A DNA stretch of 64,000 bases from Inquilinus sp. Marseille-Q2685 (GCF_916619195.1 NZ_CAKAKL010000002.1:1490001-1554000); one strand, 5' to 3'. Shown: positions 8,449-17,316, counted from the first letter of the stretch. Notes: generated from the letters alone by a model not told the origin. Program-made: numbers and translations.

Positions 8449-9330
8449 ATGACCCAGCCCGCCCTCCGCATCGACGCCGTCGAGATCGACGGCGTCCTCA
8501 CCGTCGTCCCGCCACGAGGGCTGCCGAGCCCGATGGTGTTCGACAGCCCGCACAGCGGCCTGGCGCTGCCCGCGGATTTCCGCCCGGCGGTGCCGCCGGC
8601 GCTGGTGCGCATGGCGTCCGACACCCATGTCGACGCGCTGTTCGACTTCGCCCCGGACCTCGGCGCGCCCTTCCTGGTGGCGCAGTTCCCGCGCAGCTTC
8701 CTCGACGTCAACCGGTCGCTGCTCGACGTCGATCTCGACCTCGTGGAGGGCCACTGGCCGCATCCGGTGCGCGACAGCGCCTCGGCCCGGCGCGGCATGG
8801 GGCTGATCTGGCGCTACGCCTGGGGCGACGCGCCGATGTACGACCGGCGCCTGACCGTGGCCGAGGTCGAGGCCCGGATCGAGCGCTACTGGCGGCCCTA
8901 TCACGACCGGCTGAAAGCCCTGCTCGACGCGGTGCATGGCGCCTTCGGCCGGGTCTACCACGTCAACTGCCACTCGATGCCGGCCTATGGCCATGCCCTG
9001 TCGCCCGACCCGGCCGGGACGGCGCGGCCGGATTTCGTGCTCGGCGACTATGACGGCGCCGCCTGCGAGCCCGGCTTCGTGCAGCTCGCCGCCGAGACGC
9101 TGCGTGGCCTCGGCTATTCGGTCGCGCTGAACGTGCCGTTCCGCGGTGCCGAGCTGGTCTCGGCCTATTCCGACCCGCCCCGCGGCCGCCACAGCCTGCA
9201 GATCGAGATCAACCGCCGCCTGTACATGGACGAAGACAGCCGCGAGCGCACCGCCGGCTTCGCGGCACTGCGCGGCCATCTGGAGACGTTGGGCCGGGTG
9301 CTGCGGGACCATGCGGGGAGCGGGGCTTGA
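8449..9330 (+). CDS. N-formylglutamate amidohydrolase family protein
   Basis: 293 residues. The family releases glutamate and formate from N-formylglutamate with a metal. Motifs seen in order: 'VFDSPHSG' (about 30), 'DTHVDALFDFAPDLGAPFL', 'RSFLDVNRS', 'YHVNCHSMPAYG', and near the C-terminus 'LQIEINRRLYMDED'. It lies 7 bases after the GGT gene and is last in the operon. No other hut gene is near, so this copy probably serves the transporter pathway rather than histidine breakdown. Formylated or other N-acyl glutamates are plausible substrates. Confidence 0.9.
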   Translation: MTQPALRIDAVEIDGVLTVVPPRGLPSPMVFDSPHSGLALPADFRPAVPPALVRMASDTHVDALFDFAPDLGAPFLVAQFPRSFLDVNRSLLDVDLDLVEGHWPHPVRDSASARRGMGLIWRYAWGDAPMYDRRLTVAEVEARIERYWRPYHDRLKALLDAVHGAFGRVYHVNCHSMPAYGHALSPDPAGTARPDFVLGDYDGAACEPGFVQLAAETLRGLGYSVALNVPFRGAELVSAYSDPPRGRHSLQIEINRRLYMDEDSRERTAGFAALRGHLETLGRVLRDHAGSGA

Positions 9331-9354
9331 CGCTGGTCGCCCCGACCGCGTCCG

Positions 9355-10518
9355 TCAATCGAAGCGAGGCGGCTCGGCGGCGGTGCGAAGCGCCTGCAGC
9401 AGCGCCGCCGAAGGCTGCCCCGTGACCGGCAGGCCCTGGCTCCGCTGGAAGGTGGCGATGGCGGCCCGGGTCCTGCGCCCCAGCCGGCCATTGGCCTGCC
9501 CCGCATCCAGGTTCAGCCTTCCCAGCAGCTGCTGGATCTCCCGGATCTGGGCGCCGGTCGCCGGCCGGTCGGGGGCAAGCGCAGGTGGCGTCGCAGGCAC
9601 GGCCGATGGAGATGCGATTGCCGCCTGGCGGCTGGTCGGCTCCGGCGCCGGAACCTGGGCCGCCGGATTGTCGAGGCCCGGCTCCGCGCTCGTGGCGGCC
9701 GTGGTGGCTTGGGCCGGCGCGAGGCGGCCGGCGTCCGGGCTGGCGACACCGGTGCCGGGCATCGCCGACGCGGCAACGCCCGGAGACGCCTGCAGCCTTG
9801 CCAGCGCCTGCTTGCCCTGCTCGTCGCCGCCATCGGCCGCGATCCGGTACCAGCCGGCGGCGATGCGCGGGTTGGGCGGCCCGAGCTCGCCGCTTTCATA
9901 GAGGCGGCCGACCTCGTACGCACCGCGCGGATTGCCGGCGATGCTGGCTCTGCGGAACCAGTTCATCGCCTCTCTGACGTCGCGCGGCACGCCGGAGCCG
10001 TTGAGATAGACGAGGCCCAGGGCATAGAGCGCGTCGGCTTTGCGCTGGTCGGCGGCGCGGCGATACCAATACGCGGCTCGCTCATCGCTCTGCGGCACTT
10101 CCATGCCGCGTGCGAAGCGGGTGCCGATCTCATACTCGGCGTTCGCATCGCCGGCCATGGCCCTGCGCGCCAGGTCGCGCAGCTCGGGGGAGGCGTTGTC
10201 CGGCAGCGGCGCTTCGGCTGCGGAATTGTCCGGCGCGCGGGGCGTGCCGGTTTCATCCGGCCATATCGCGGCTGTCCTGAGAGCGGGCGCCGAGGCGGCG
10301 GGCGCAGGCTGCAGAGCCGGGGCTGCGGGATCGGGCGCGGATGCTTGCGGAGCTTCGGCCGAACCGGCACTCCCCCAGCCGAGCCCCAGTTCGTCCAGGG
10401 TGGAGCAGCCGACCACGGTGAATGCGAGCAGCGCCGCGACCGCGCGGCGGGCGGCGCTTCCGCGGGAATTGTCCGGCTCATGCCCGAGCCGAGTCACATC
10501 GTCGGCCAGAGAGTCCAC
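9355..10518 (-). CDS. Lipoprotein with Sel1 repeats and C-terminal peptidoglycan-binding domain
   Basis: 387 residues. A basic and hydrophobic stretch ends in the lipobox VVGC (Cys38), so this is probably a lipoprotein. An Ala/Pro-rich linker leads to about three Sel1-like repeats ('AEYEIGTRFARGMEVP', 'ALYALGLVYLNGSGVPRD', 'AYEVGRLYESGELGPP'). A second linker precedes a PG_binding_1 domain near the C-terminus ('IQQLLGRLNLDAGQANGRLG...AIATFQRSQGLPVTG'). It is likely a cell-wall-associated scaffold. The start is GTG 10518, with GGAGG a few bases upstream. It is convergent with the preceding operon and stands alone. Confidence 0.85.
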   Translation of the reverse strand: MDSLADDVTRLGHEPDNSRGSAARRAVAALLAFTVVGCSTLDELGLGWGSAGSAEAPQASAPDPAAPALQPAPAASAPALRTAAIWPDETGTPRAPDNSAAEAPLPDNASPELRDLARRAMAGDANAEYEIGTRFARGMEVPQSDERAAYWYRRAADQRKADALYALGLVYLNGSGVPRDVREAMNWFRRASIAGNPRGAYEVGRLYESGELGPPNPRIAAGWYRIAADGGDEQGKQALARLQASPGVAASAMPGTGVASPDAGRLAPAQATTAATSAEPGLDNPAAQVPAPEPTSRQAAIASPSAVPATPPALAPDRPATGAQIREIQQLLGRLNLDAGQANGRLGRRTRAAIATFQRSQGLPVTGQPSAALLQALRTAAEPPRFD

Positions 10519-11308
10519 CCAACCTCCTCGCCCGTTTCCCGGCCTTGCCGTACCAGAAGCTGCAGATGCCGTCGTTCACGACGGCCGTCACGGTCGCGGT
10601 GACCGGGTCCCGGCTCATGCTCACCGGGCATCTTTGCCGGACCGTCCTCGGCTCCGCTCCGGCGAGATGTCGATATGGCGCCAGGCGCCGATCGACAGGA
10701 CAAGACCCGGCTTCGGGATCGGCCAGGTCTACGCGCATTCAGGTAAGTGTTCGGTCCCCGCCAATCGACTACTGGAGATCTGGCGGCCAGACAATTCAGC
10801 CAAACGGGGTAGACTTCTGATCTTATGCCCTTTTGTTATATCTAGCTCAAATTATCTGCAGTACCTGTCGATGGAGCCACGGAATGAACTTGGCTGCCGC
10901 CAGGGCGAGCTTGCCCGGCGCCGTCATGAATTCGGACTCGTCGCGGTGCCGCGGACCTGCGCGGTCGACAGGATGGCCTTTCGGGTCTCAGTTGCCCCCG
11001 GCACTCGTGATAGGCTGCTCCTGCCCGATCTCCCGCACCGGTGACGAGCTCCTCCGTCCGGAGGACCTCCACGGTCGATTACCACTTTGGGAATAGCTTT
11101 CGTTCGAAAGGCTTAGGTCGAACTCGATTGATTTTGCATAAAATATAATACAAATAGGAGTGAACTTCGCCGGACTTCGGCCCGCATTCCTGCCGGCCGC
11201 ACCGGCCTCTGAAGAACGACAAGAAACCATACGCAACCAAAAAATATCTTTGATCTCTAGCTATTGAAGCAGGAAGGGAAGTATCCCCAACCAGGCTACG
11301 AGGCAATT
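10519..11308. other. 790-base region without a recognisable gene
   Basis: GC content falls markedly at about 10800-10870 and 11080-11290, unlike the coding surroundings, as expected for promoters of the LuxR gene (rightward) and the Sel1 gene (leftward). Short open frames exist, for example about 10871-11044 rightward (57 codons) and a leftward frame ending near 10478, but none resembles a known protein or has a convincing ribosome site. I see no tRNA, repeat or insertion-sequence end. Confidence 0.5.
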
Positions 11309-12106
11309 ATGCTTTTCAACGAAAATGAAGCGGATGCGCTTCCCAACACCATCAGAGCGCCAGAACCTGAAATCGATTCCATTACCAGTGTCCGAGCCAT
11401 CGACCATTCCGTTCCGAACCCGGTGACGGTCGCAATTATCGATCGACGTGCTCTGGGCCGGGAGACATTGACCCGGGCGCTCGTGTCGAGCGACGGCCGA
11501 TTTCGGGTCCGCGCATTCGCCGACATCGGTGAATGGGAACGGAGCCCGGAACGGAGCGACACGTCGCTGATCCTTCTGGAATGCGGTTCGGTCGGCAATG
11601 ACCATCCATCGCTTGAGGACGAGCTTCGGGGCCTGATCGGCGCCCATCGCGACATCCCTGTGGTTGTGCTGGGCGAAAACGAGGATCCAGGCCATATCGC
11701 CGAGATTCTGGCGCGGGGAGTTCGCGGCTATATCCCCACCAGCGTCAGCCTGAATGTCGCGATCGGAGCGCTTTGCCTCGCGATGGCCGGAGGCACCTTC
11801 GTCCCTGCCAGCGCGCTTCGGAACTCCGGTCGCGAGCAGCCGGGACGCCAGCAATCCGTCCACAGCATGCTCGGTCTTTCGGAACGGCAGGCGGCTGTCG
11901 CCGAGGCCGTCGCCCTCGGCAGGCCGAACAAGATCATCGCTTATGAGCTGGACCTGAGTGAGAGCACCGTGAAGGTGCACATCAGGGCCATCATGAAAAA
12001 GCTCCAGGCCCGGAACCGGACCGAGATCGCCTTCAAGCTGCACGCAGCCAAGAATGGCTTCCTTTCATCTCCAAAGGCTCGCCCGGTCGAAACCTGCGCT
12101 GCCTGA
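11309..12106 (+). CDS. LuxR/FixJ-type regulator with degenerate receiver domain
   Basis: 265 residues. The C-terminal LuxR helix-turn-helix is clear (about 191-250: 'LSERQAAVAEAVALG', 'STVKVHIRAIMKKLQARNRT'). The preceding part folds like a receiver ('VTVAIIDRRALGRETLTRAL', then 'DTSLILLECG'). The phospho-acceptor Asp position is Glu91, and the usual conserved Lys near 'RGYIPTS' is Thr, so control by phosphorylation is doubtful. GAGG sits about 6 bases before ATG 11309; an in-frame TTG at 11264 is a weaker start. It is monocistronic and followed by a hairpin. Lower GC than its neighbours suggests a different history. Confidence 0.85.
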   Translation: MLFNENEADALPNTIRAPEPEIDSITSVRAIDHSVPNPVTVAIIDRRALGRETLTRALVSSDGRFRVRAFADIGEWERSPERSDTSLILLECGSVGNDHPSLEDELRGLIGAHRDIPVVVLGENEDPGHIAEILARGVRGYIPTSVSLNVAIGALCLAMAGGTFVPASALRNSGREQPGRQQSVHSMLGLSERQAAVAEAVALGRPNKIIAYELDLSESTVKVHIRAIMKKLQARNRTEIAFKLHAAKNGFLSSPKARPVETCAA

Positions 12107-12112
12107 CATGGA

Positions 12113-12139
12113 AAAGGCCGCCACGCAGCGGCGGCCTTT
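12113..12139 (+). terminator. Hairpin terminator after the LuxR gene
   Basis: AAAGGCCGCC pairs perfectly with GGCGGCCTTT across a 7-base loop, starting 7 bases after the stop codon. The stem ends in three T residues and has no longer U tract. Confidence 0.7.
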
Positions 12140-12282
12140 CCAGCTCCAGGCGTTCCTTCCCGATCCGTCAACACGGGCAAGAATACTTTATCCGCAAGAC
12201 CGTGTGCCGGGTGACGGCCCGGACACATTCATTTCCTCGGTCGGAGCACCGGGATCATAATATATTATTCGACCGGTCCAAG

Positions 12283-12298
12283 TACGCCTTTCGGCGTA
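12283..12298 (-). terminator. Small hairpin downstream of the LacI gene
   Basis: TACGCC and GGCGTA form a 6-base stem with a TTTC loop, 18 bases beyond the LacI stop in its direction of transcription, followed by an A+T-rich stretch. It may end the leftward operon. Confidence 0.35.
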
Positions 12299-12315
12299 GG
12301 GCGCGCCGATCGCCC

Positions 12316-13353
12316 CTATCCGCTCGCCCGCACCACCAGGCTCAGTTCGACCAGCTCGATGCCGCGCTCCGGCCTCTCCCCGCCCAGGCGGGTCAGCAGC
12401 ATCCGGCCGGCGCGGCGACCGATATCGTCGCTGTCGATCCGCACCGTCGTCAGCCCCGGCTCCAGCGCCTCCGACAGCTCGATGTCGCCGAAGCCGGCGA
12501 CCGCCAGGTCGCCCGGCACGGCCATGCCGCGGCGCCGCGCCTCGAACATCGCGCCGATCGCCAGCAGGTCGTTGCCGAAGAACGCCGCGTCGAGCGGCTC
12601 GCCCTGGTCCAGCAGCGCGGCCATCGCCCGGCGCCCTTCGGCCAGGCCGGCCGGCCCCTCGACCGGCAGCTCCGCCGCCGGGCGCAGCCCGTGCTTGGCC
12701 AAGCCCTCCTTGAAGCCCTGCAGCCGCAGCACGCCGCGGCCGCCGCCGCGCCCGACATAGGCGACGCGGCGGTATCCGCGCTCGCCGAAATGCTCGCCGA
12801 CCAGCCGCCCGCCGTCGAAGTTGGAGAAGCCGACCAGCATGTCGATCGGGTCCTGCGGATAGGCCCAGGTCTCCATCACCGGCACGCCGAGCGCGCGCAG
12901 CGCCTCGCGGTTCTCCTCCAGCTCGATCACGCCGGTGAACATCACCGCGGCGGGTCTGAGGTCGCGCAGCGACCGGATCATCGCCGTCTCGCGCGCATAG
13001 GAATAGGCGGTCTCGCCCATCATCAACCGGTAGCCCGCCGGCTCCAGCACCTCGGCGCAGGCCCGCACCGCGCGGGAGAATTGCGGGTTGGCGATGTTCG
13101 AGACGAAGGCCGCCACCAGGGTCGAGGGCGCGGCCGCGGCGAGCGCCGCCCCGGGGCGGCCGCCGGAGCGCAGGCGGATCGCGTCCTGGTTCGGCGCGTA
13201 GCCGGTCTGCTCGATCGCCGCCTGGATACGGCGGCGCTTCTCCTCCGCCACCTTCTCCGGCTGGCGCAGCGCGCGGGAGACGGTGATCGGCGACACCCCG
13301 GCGATCCGTGCGACCTCGTCGATGCGGGGCGGCCGCTTCTCCGAATCCGTCAT
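12316..13353 (-). CDS. LacI-family transcriptional repressor
   Basis: 345 residues. The N-terminal LacI helix-turn-helix 'IDEVARIAGVSPITVSRALRQPEKV' is followed by the hinge and a periplasmic-binding-protein-like sensor domain ('TLVAAFVSNIANPQFSRAV', 'DAAFFGNDLLAIGAM', 'VAVAGFGDIELSEALEPGLTTVRID'). ATG 13353 follows AGGGGAG. It is the last gene of the leftward operon that begins near 17316. The likely operator is the 16-base palindrome found at 17315, 18735 and 24342, the only repeated LacI-like palindrome nearby. The effector is unknown. Confidence 0.93.
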   Translation of the reverse strand: MTDSEKRPPRIDEVARIAGVSPITVSRALRQPEKVAEEKRRRIQAAIEQTGYAPNQDAIRLRSGGRPGAALAAAAPSTLVAAFVSNIANPQFSRAVRACAEVLEPAGYRLMMGETAYSYARETAMIRSLRDLRPAAVMFTGVIELEENREALRALGVPVMETWAYPQDPIDMLVGFSNFDGGRLVGEHFGERGYRRVAYVGRGGGRGVLRLQGFKEGLAKHGLRPAAELPVEGPAGLAEGRRAMAALLDQGEPLDAAFFGNDLLAIGAMFEARRRGMAVPGDLAVAGFGDIELSEALEPGLTTVRIDSDDIGRRAGRMLLTRLGGERPERGIELVELSLVVRASG

Positions 13354-13376
13354 CTCCCCTCCGTCCCGCCTGCGCC

Positions 13377-14390
13377 TCACCGGCCGGTGTCCAGCACCTC
13401 GGCCACCTGGATTAGACAGTCGCCCGGTTCGCACCGGCTGTGCAACCGGTGCGAGATCACGACGCCGGCCTCGGCGAAGCGCAGCGGCTGCTCCGCCACC
13501 TCCAGCCGATCCAGGTCGTGCATCCAGCCAGCCAGGTCCCCGGCCGCGACCTCAGCGCCGACCTCGACCGCCGGCTCGAACCAGCCGGGTGCCGTGGCGT
13601 AGATCGCCTGGCTGTGCCGGGCCAGGGACAGGAGGCGCATCGGCCCGGCCGTCGGTGCAGGCCCGAGCAGCGGCGCGTCGATGACGCCGAGCGCCAGCAG
13701 CAGCGCGTCGATCGCGGCCGAAGCGCCACGCATCGTCGCCGGCGTCACCGTCCCGCCGCCGCCGAACTCGCCCGACAGGCCGATCGTGCCGGCCCGCGCC
13801 GCGGCGCCCATCGAGGTCGGCGCCGCCGGCCCGTTGTCGGCGATGAAGCCCCAGGGCAGGCCCAGCGCCCGCATCAGCGCCACCGCCCGCTCCTGCCGCG
13901 CCGGATCGGCATGGCGCTCGATCAGGGCGCAGGGCAGATGCGCCATCGAGGTGCCGCCGGAATGCAGGTCGAACACCACGTCGTGGCGCGGGAACAGCTC
14001 GTGCTCGAGGAAATGGGCGATGCGCTGGGTCGGGGGGCCGTCCGGGTCGCCCGGGAAGGCGCGGTTGAGATTGCCGCCGTCGAGCGGCGAGCAGCGCCTG
14101 GACGCCCGCACCGCCGGCGCGTTGACGATCGGCAGGATGGTGACGGCGCCCTTCATCCGGGCCGGGTCCAGCCGGCGGACCAGCCGGGCCAGGGCGAACT
14201 CGCCCTCGTATTCGTCGCCGTGGTTGCCGGCCATCAGCAGCACGCGCGGGCCGTCGCCGTTCCTGATCCGCGCGACCGGGACCTTGACGTGGAAATAGGG
14301 CGACCGGTCGACCGAGAAGGGGATTCCCAGATGGTCCAGGACCTTGCCGTCGGCGTCGAAATCGATGGTGTGGAACAGACCCGTATGCAT
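13377..14390 (-). CDS. Succinylglutamate desuccinylase/aspartoacylase-family deacylase (DoeB-like)
   Basis: 337 residues. Zinc carboxypeptidase-like fold that removes acyl groups from N-acyl amino acids. Visible motifs are 'LLMAGNHGDEYEGEFAL' (zinc His and Glu), 'DGGNLNRAFPGDP', 'DVVFDLHSGGTSM' (zinc His) and 'GLSGEFGGGG' (probable catalytic Glu). It resembles the DoeB/EutE N-acetyl-diaminobutyrate deacetylases of ectoine breakdown, but no other ectoine-degradation enzyme is present. It lies between the transporter binding protein and the LacI gene, so it probably deacylates the imported compound. Confidence 0.87.
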   Translation of the reverse strand: MHTGLFHTIDFDADGKVLDHLGIPFSVDRSPYFHVKVPVARIRNGDGPRVLLMAGNHGDEYEGEFALARLVRRLDPARMKGAVTILPIVNAPAVRASRRCSPLDGGNLNRAFPGDPDGPPTQRIAHFLEHELFPRHDVVFDLHSGGTSMAHLPCALIERHADPARQERAVALMRALGLPWGFIADNGPAAPTSMGAAARAGTIGLSGEFGGGGTVTPATMRGASAAIDALLLALGVIDAPLLGPAPTAGPMRLLSLARHSQAIYATAPGWFEPAVEVGAEVAAGDLAGWMHDLDRLEVAEQPLRFAEAGVVISHRLHSRCEPGDCLIQVAEVLDTGR

Positions 14391-14446
14391 CTCGGTCCTC
14401 GGGGGCGCAGGGAATGCCGCCGCCCGGAAAGGACGGCGGCAGAGAC

Positions 14447-15238
14447 TTACATCAAGGGCAGTTGCTGGGCCGCGCCGAACCAGGTGGTCTGCAGCTTGGC
14501 CAGCTTGCCGTTGAGGCGGTTGTAGTAGAGGAAGGTGTTGATCCAGTTCAGCAGGTCCGGCTGGCCGTGCGGGATCACGACATGAGCGGGCGACTGGCGG
14601 ATCAGGAACTTCAGCTCCACCTCCTTGCCCGGGTTCTGCTGCGACACGGTGCGGGCGATGGCGCTGTTCTCGGCGAACATCTCGGCCTGGCCCGACAGAT
14701 AGGCGGCGACGGCCGAGGGCGCGTCCTCGAAGCGGCTATAGGCGGCGTCCGGCGCGTTCTCGGTCAGCCACAGGTCCAGCGTCGTGCCCTTGGCGACGGC
14801 GATGCTGTGCCCGGCCATGGCCGCGGCATCCTCGAACGGCTTGATGCTCTTCGGCCCGTAGACGCCGAGGTCGACCGCGGCATAGGGCTGCGAGAACGCG
14901 ACCTGCTGCGCCCGCTCCGGCGTGGCCCCGGCGGCGGCGATCAGCACGTCGACCTTATCGGCCAGGAGGCTCGGGATGCGGCTGGCGCCCGTGACCTGCA
15001 CCAGCTCGAGTTCCACGCCCATGTCGGCGGCCATCAGCTTCGCCAGGTCGATGTCGAGGCCGATGGCCTCGCCCTTCTCGTCCTTGAAGCCCCAGGGCGC
15101 CACGTCCATCAGCACCCCGACCCTGAGCTTGCCGGCGTCGAGCACGTCCTGCAGCTTGTCGGCCTGCGCCGCGGCCGGCAGGGCCAGGGCCGCGACCGCC
15201 GCGGCGGCGGCCAGCAGGCGGCGGAATCCGGTGATCAT
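14447..15238 (-). CDS. Polar amino-acid ABC transporter substrate-binding protein (SBP_bac_3)
   Basis: 263 residues. A Sec signal (about 1-26, ending in an Ala-rich cleavage site AQA-D) precedes the family-3 fold: 'GKLRVGVLMDVAPWGFKDEKG', 'GLDIDLAKLMAADM', 'FSQPYAAVDLGVYG', 'IAVAKGTTLDLWL'. GAAGGAGG is 8 bases before ATG 15238. The ligand is probably an amino acid or N-acyl derivative, judging by the downstream deacylase and the upstream PLP enzyme. Confidence 0.92.
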   Translation of the reverse strand: MITGFRRLLAAAAAVAALALPAAAQADKLQDVLDAGKLRVGVLMDVAPWGFKDEKGEAIGLDIDLAKLMAADMGVELELVQVTGASRIPSLLADKVDVLIAAAGATPERAQQVAFSQPYAAVDLGVYGPKSIKPFEDAAAMAGHSIAVAKGTTLDLWLTENAPDAAYSRFEDAPSAVAAYLSGQAEMFAENSAIARTVSQQNPGKEVELKFLIRQSPAHVVIPHGQPDLLNWINTFLYYNRLNGKLAKLQTTWFGAAQQLPLM

Positions 15239-15269
15239 GTGAGAACCTCCTTCTGTTTGTTGCTTCGGG

Positions 15270-15998
15270 TCACTGCGCGGAACCGATGAAGCTGCGCAAC
15301 TCCGGCGTCTGCGGGTCGCCGAAGATCCGGTCCGGCGGCCCCTCCTCCCAGACCTTGCCCTGATGCATGAAGACGATCTTGGTGGCGACGTTGCGGGCGA
15401 AGCCCATCTCGTGCGTCACCAGGATCATGGTCATGCCCTGGCGGGCCATCTGCTCCATCACCCGCAGCACCTCGCCCACCAGCTCGGGGTCGAGGGCGGA
15501 GGTGACCTCGTCGAACAGCATCAGCTGCGGCGACATGGCAAGGCAGCGGGCGATGGCGACGCGCTGCTGCTGGCCGCCGGACAGCCGCTCGGGCCAGGCG
15601 TCGATCTTGTCGGCCAGCCCGACCCGGCCCAGCACCTCGGCCGCCAGCGCCCGCGCCTCGCCCTTGCGGATCCGGCCGGTCAGGATCGGCGCCAGGGTGA
15701 CGTTGCGCTCGACCGTCAGATGCGGGAACAGGTTGTAGCTCTGGAACACGATGCCAACGCGCTGGCGCAGCGCCCGCAGCTCCTTCATCCCGGCGCGGAC
15801 CGGCCTGCCCTCGATCCGCACCTCGCCGCCTTCGATCGACTCCAGCGCGTTGATGCAGCGCAGCAGCGTCGACTTGCCGGAGCCGGAACGGCCGATGATG
15901 GTGACGATCTCGCCTTCCTCGACATCCAGCGAGACGCCCTTCAGCACCTCGACCGGGCCGAAGCGCTTGCTCAGGTTCCGGACTTCAACGAGCGCCAT
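15270..15998 (-). CDS. Polar amino-acid ABC transporter ATP-binding protein
   Basis: 242 residues, the standard length of HisP/GlnQ-type ATPases. Walker A GRSGSGKS at about 36-43, Q-loop 'VGIVFQSYNLFPHLTV', signature LSGGQQQR, Walker B 'LMLFDEVTSALDPE', switch His in 'ILVTHEMGF'. The Walker B stretch reads DEVTSALD, where DEPTSALD is more usual. It is the energising subunit for the two permeases encoded just upstream, and overlaps the nearer one by 14 bases. Confidence 0.95.
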   Translation of the reverse strand: MALVEVRNLSKRFGPVEVLKGVSLDVEEGEIVTIIGRSGSGKSTLLRCINALESIEGGEVRIEGRPVRAGMKELRALRQRVGIVFQSYNLFPHLTVERNVTLAPILTGRIRKGEARALAAEVLGRVGLADKIDAWPERLSGGQQQRVAIARCLAMSPQLMLFDEVTSALDPELVGEVLRVMEQMARQGMTMILVTHEMGFARNVATKIVFMHQGKVWEEGPPDRIFGDPQTPELRSFIGSAQ

Positions 15999-16635
15999 TG
16001 AGACGGGCCTCCAGCGAGCGCGACCAGGTGGTCAGCGGAAAGCAGATCGCGAAGTAGATCGCGGCGACGACGGTGTAGGTCAGCAGCGGCTGGAAGGTGG
16101 CGGCGCTGGCGATCTGCCCGGCCCGCGCCAGCTCGACGAAGCCGACGACCGACGCCAGCGAGGTGTTCTTCACCAGCTGCACCAGGAAGCCGACCGTTGC
16201 CGGCAGGGCGATGCGGAAGGCCTGCGGGCCGATCACCCAGCGGAACTGCTGCCACCGGGTCAGGCCGAGGCATTCCGCCGCCTCCCACTGCGCCGGCTTC
16301 ACCGCCTCGATGCCGCCGCGCCAGATCTCGCCCAGGAACACCGCGGTCCAGATGGTGTAGGCGACGGCCACGGCGGTGAGTGCCGGCACGTCGACGCCGA
16401 GGAACACCGGCATACCGAAATAGAAGAACATCAGCAGGCCCAGCAGCGGCACGCCCTGTACCAGCTGCAGCAGCAGCGCCGCGATCCAGCGCGGCAACGC
16501 CGCCCGCCCGGCGCGCATCGCCGCGAGGCCGAGCGCCAGCGGCCCGCCGCAGCCCAGCGCGATCAGGGTCAGTGCCACCGTCCATTGCAGGGCGGACAGC
16601 AGCGACAGCAGGTCGCCGGCGGAGAAAACGCGCAT
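15985..16635 (-). CDS. Polar amino-acid ABC transporter permease
   Basis: 216 residues. HisM/GlnP-type membrane protein with an N-terminal helix (about 12-35), further hydrophobic spans, 'LLLQLVQGVPLLGLLMFFY', and the EAA loop 'EAAECLGLTRWQQFRWVIGPQAFRIALP'. It is encoded between the ATPase gene (overlapping) and a second permease gene 12 bases upstream. ATG 16635 follows a GC-rich leader with GGGGAGG. Confidence 0.93.
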   Translation of the reverse strand: MRVFSAGDLLSLLSALQWTVALTLIALGCGGPLALGLAAMRAGRAALPRWIAALLLQLVQGVPLLGLLMFFYFGMPVFLGVDVPALTAVAVAYTIWTAVFLGEIWRGGIEAVKPAQWEAAECLGLTRWQQFRWVIGPQAFRIALPATVGFLVQLVKNTSLASVVGFVELARAGQIASAATFQPLLTYTVVAAIYFAICFPLTTWSRSLEARLNGAR

Positions 16636-16647
16636 CCGGCCCCTCCC

Positions 16648-17316
16648 CTAGCGCCGCACCGGCCAGCGGAAGGCCAGCCGGCCCACCGCCGCGAACAGCG
16701 CCTTGAAGGCCGCCACCATCGCCAGATACAGGACGCAGACCACGGCATAGACCTCGAAGCTGCGGAAGCTGCGGCTCTCGACAAATCCCGCGGTGTGGAA
16801 CAGCTCCTCCGCCGAGACCTGGGAGGCGAGCGAGGAGCCGAGCAGCAGCAGCACGAACTGGCTGGTGATCGACGGGTAGACGTTGCGCAGCGCCGGCGGC
16901 AGCACGACGTGGCGAAACACCTGCCAGCGCGTCAGCCCCAGGCAGGACGCCGCCTCCACCTGGCTGCGATGGATCGAGTCGAGGCCGGAGCGCACGATCT
17001 CGGTGGCGTAGGCGCCGAAATAGAGGCTCAGCGCCACGGCCGCGGCCTCGAAGGGCGGCAGCTTCAGCCCCAGGCCCGGCAGCACGAAGAAGATCAGGAA
17101 CAGCTGGATCAGCGCCGGGGTGTTGCGGATCAGCTCGACATAGGCGCGGACCAGCAGCCGCAGCGGCCGGGGGCTGTGGCGCAGCGCCAGCGCCCCGGCG
17201 ACGCCGATCGCCAGACCCGCCGCTGCGGCGATGCCGGTCAGCAGCAGCGTCATCAGGGCGCCGTCCAGCAGCTGGTCCTCGTAGCGCCAGAGCGGCCGGA
17301 AGTTCAATCGGTCCAT
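16648..17316 (-). CDS. Polar amino-acid ABC transporter permease (operon head)
   Basis: 222 residues from ATG 17316. Motifs 'YVELIRNTPALIQLFLIFF' and 'EAASCLGLTRWQVFRHVVLPPALRN' identify the second HisM/GlnP-type permease. A longer TTG start at 17340 would add 8 residues. The ATG directly follows the palindromic operator 17315-17330, and I see no ribosome site in front of it. The mRNA may therefore be leaderless, or the gene translated by coupling to the enzyme gene 55 bases upstream. It heads the importer-deacylase-LacI operon. Confidence 0.92.
   Translation of the reverse strand: MDRLNFRPLWRYEDQLLDGALMTLLLTGIAAAAGLAIGVAGALALRHSPRPLRLLVRAYVELIRNTPALIQLFLIFFVLPGLGLKLPPFEAAAVALSLYFGAYATEIVRSGLDSIHRSQVEAASCLGLTRWQVFRHVVLPPALRNVYPSITSQFVLLLLGSSLASQVSAEELFHTAGFVESRSFRSFEVYAVVCVLYLAMVAAFKALFAAVGRLAFRWPVRR

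Noticed and set aside
8449-9330. Histidine utilisation (hut) locus
   Set aside because: Only the N-formylglutamate amidohydrolase is present; no histidase, urocanase or imidazolonepropionase gene nearby.
10871-11044. 57-codon rightward frame in the gap after the Sel1 gene
   Set aside because: No ribosome site, no recognisable family, and part of a longer out-of-frame shadow. Listed only within the gap note.
13377-14390. Ectoine degradation operon
   Set aside because: The deacylase resembles DoeB/EutE, but ectoine hydrolase, diaminobutyrate aminotransferase and the other enzymes of that pathway are absent.
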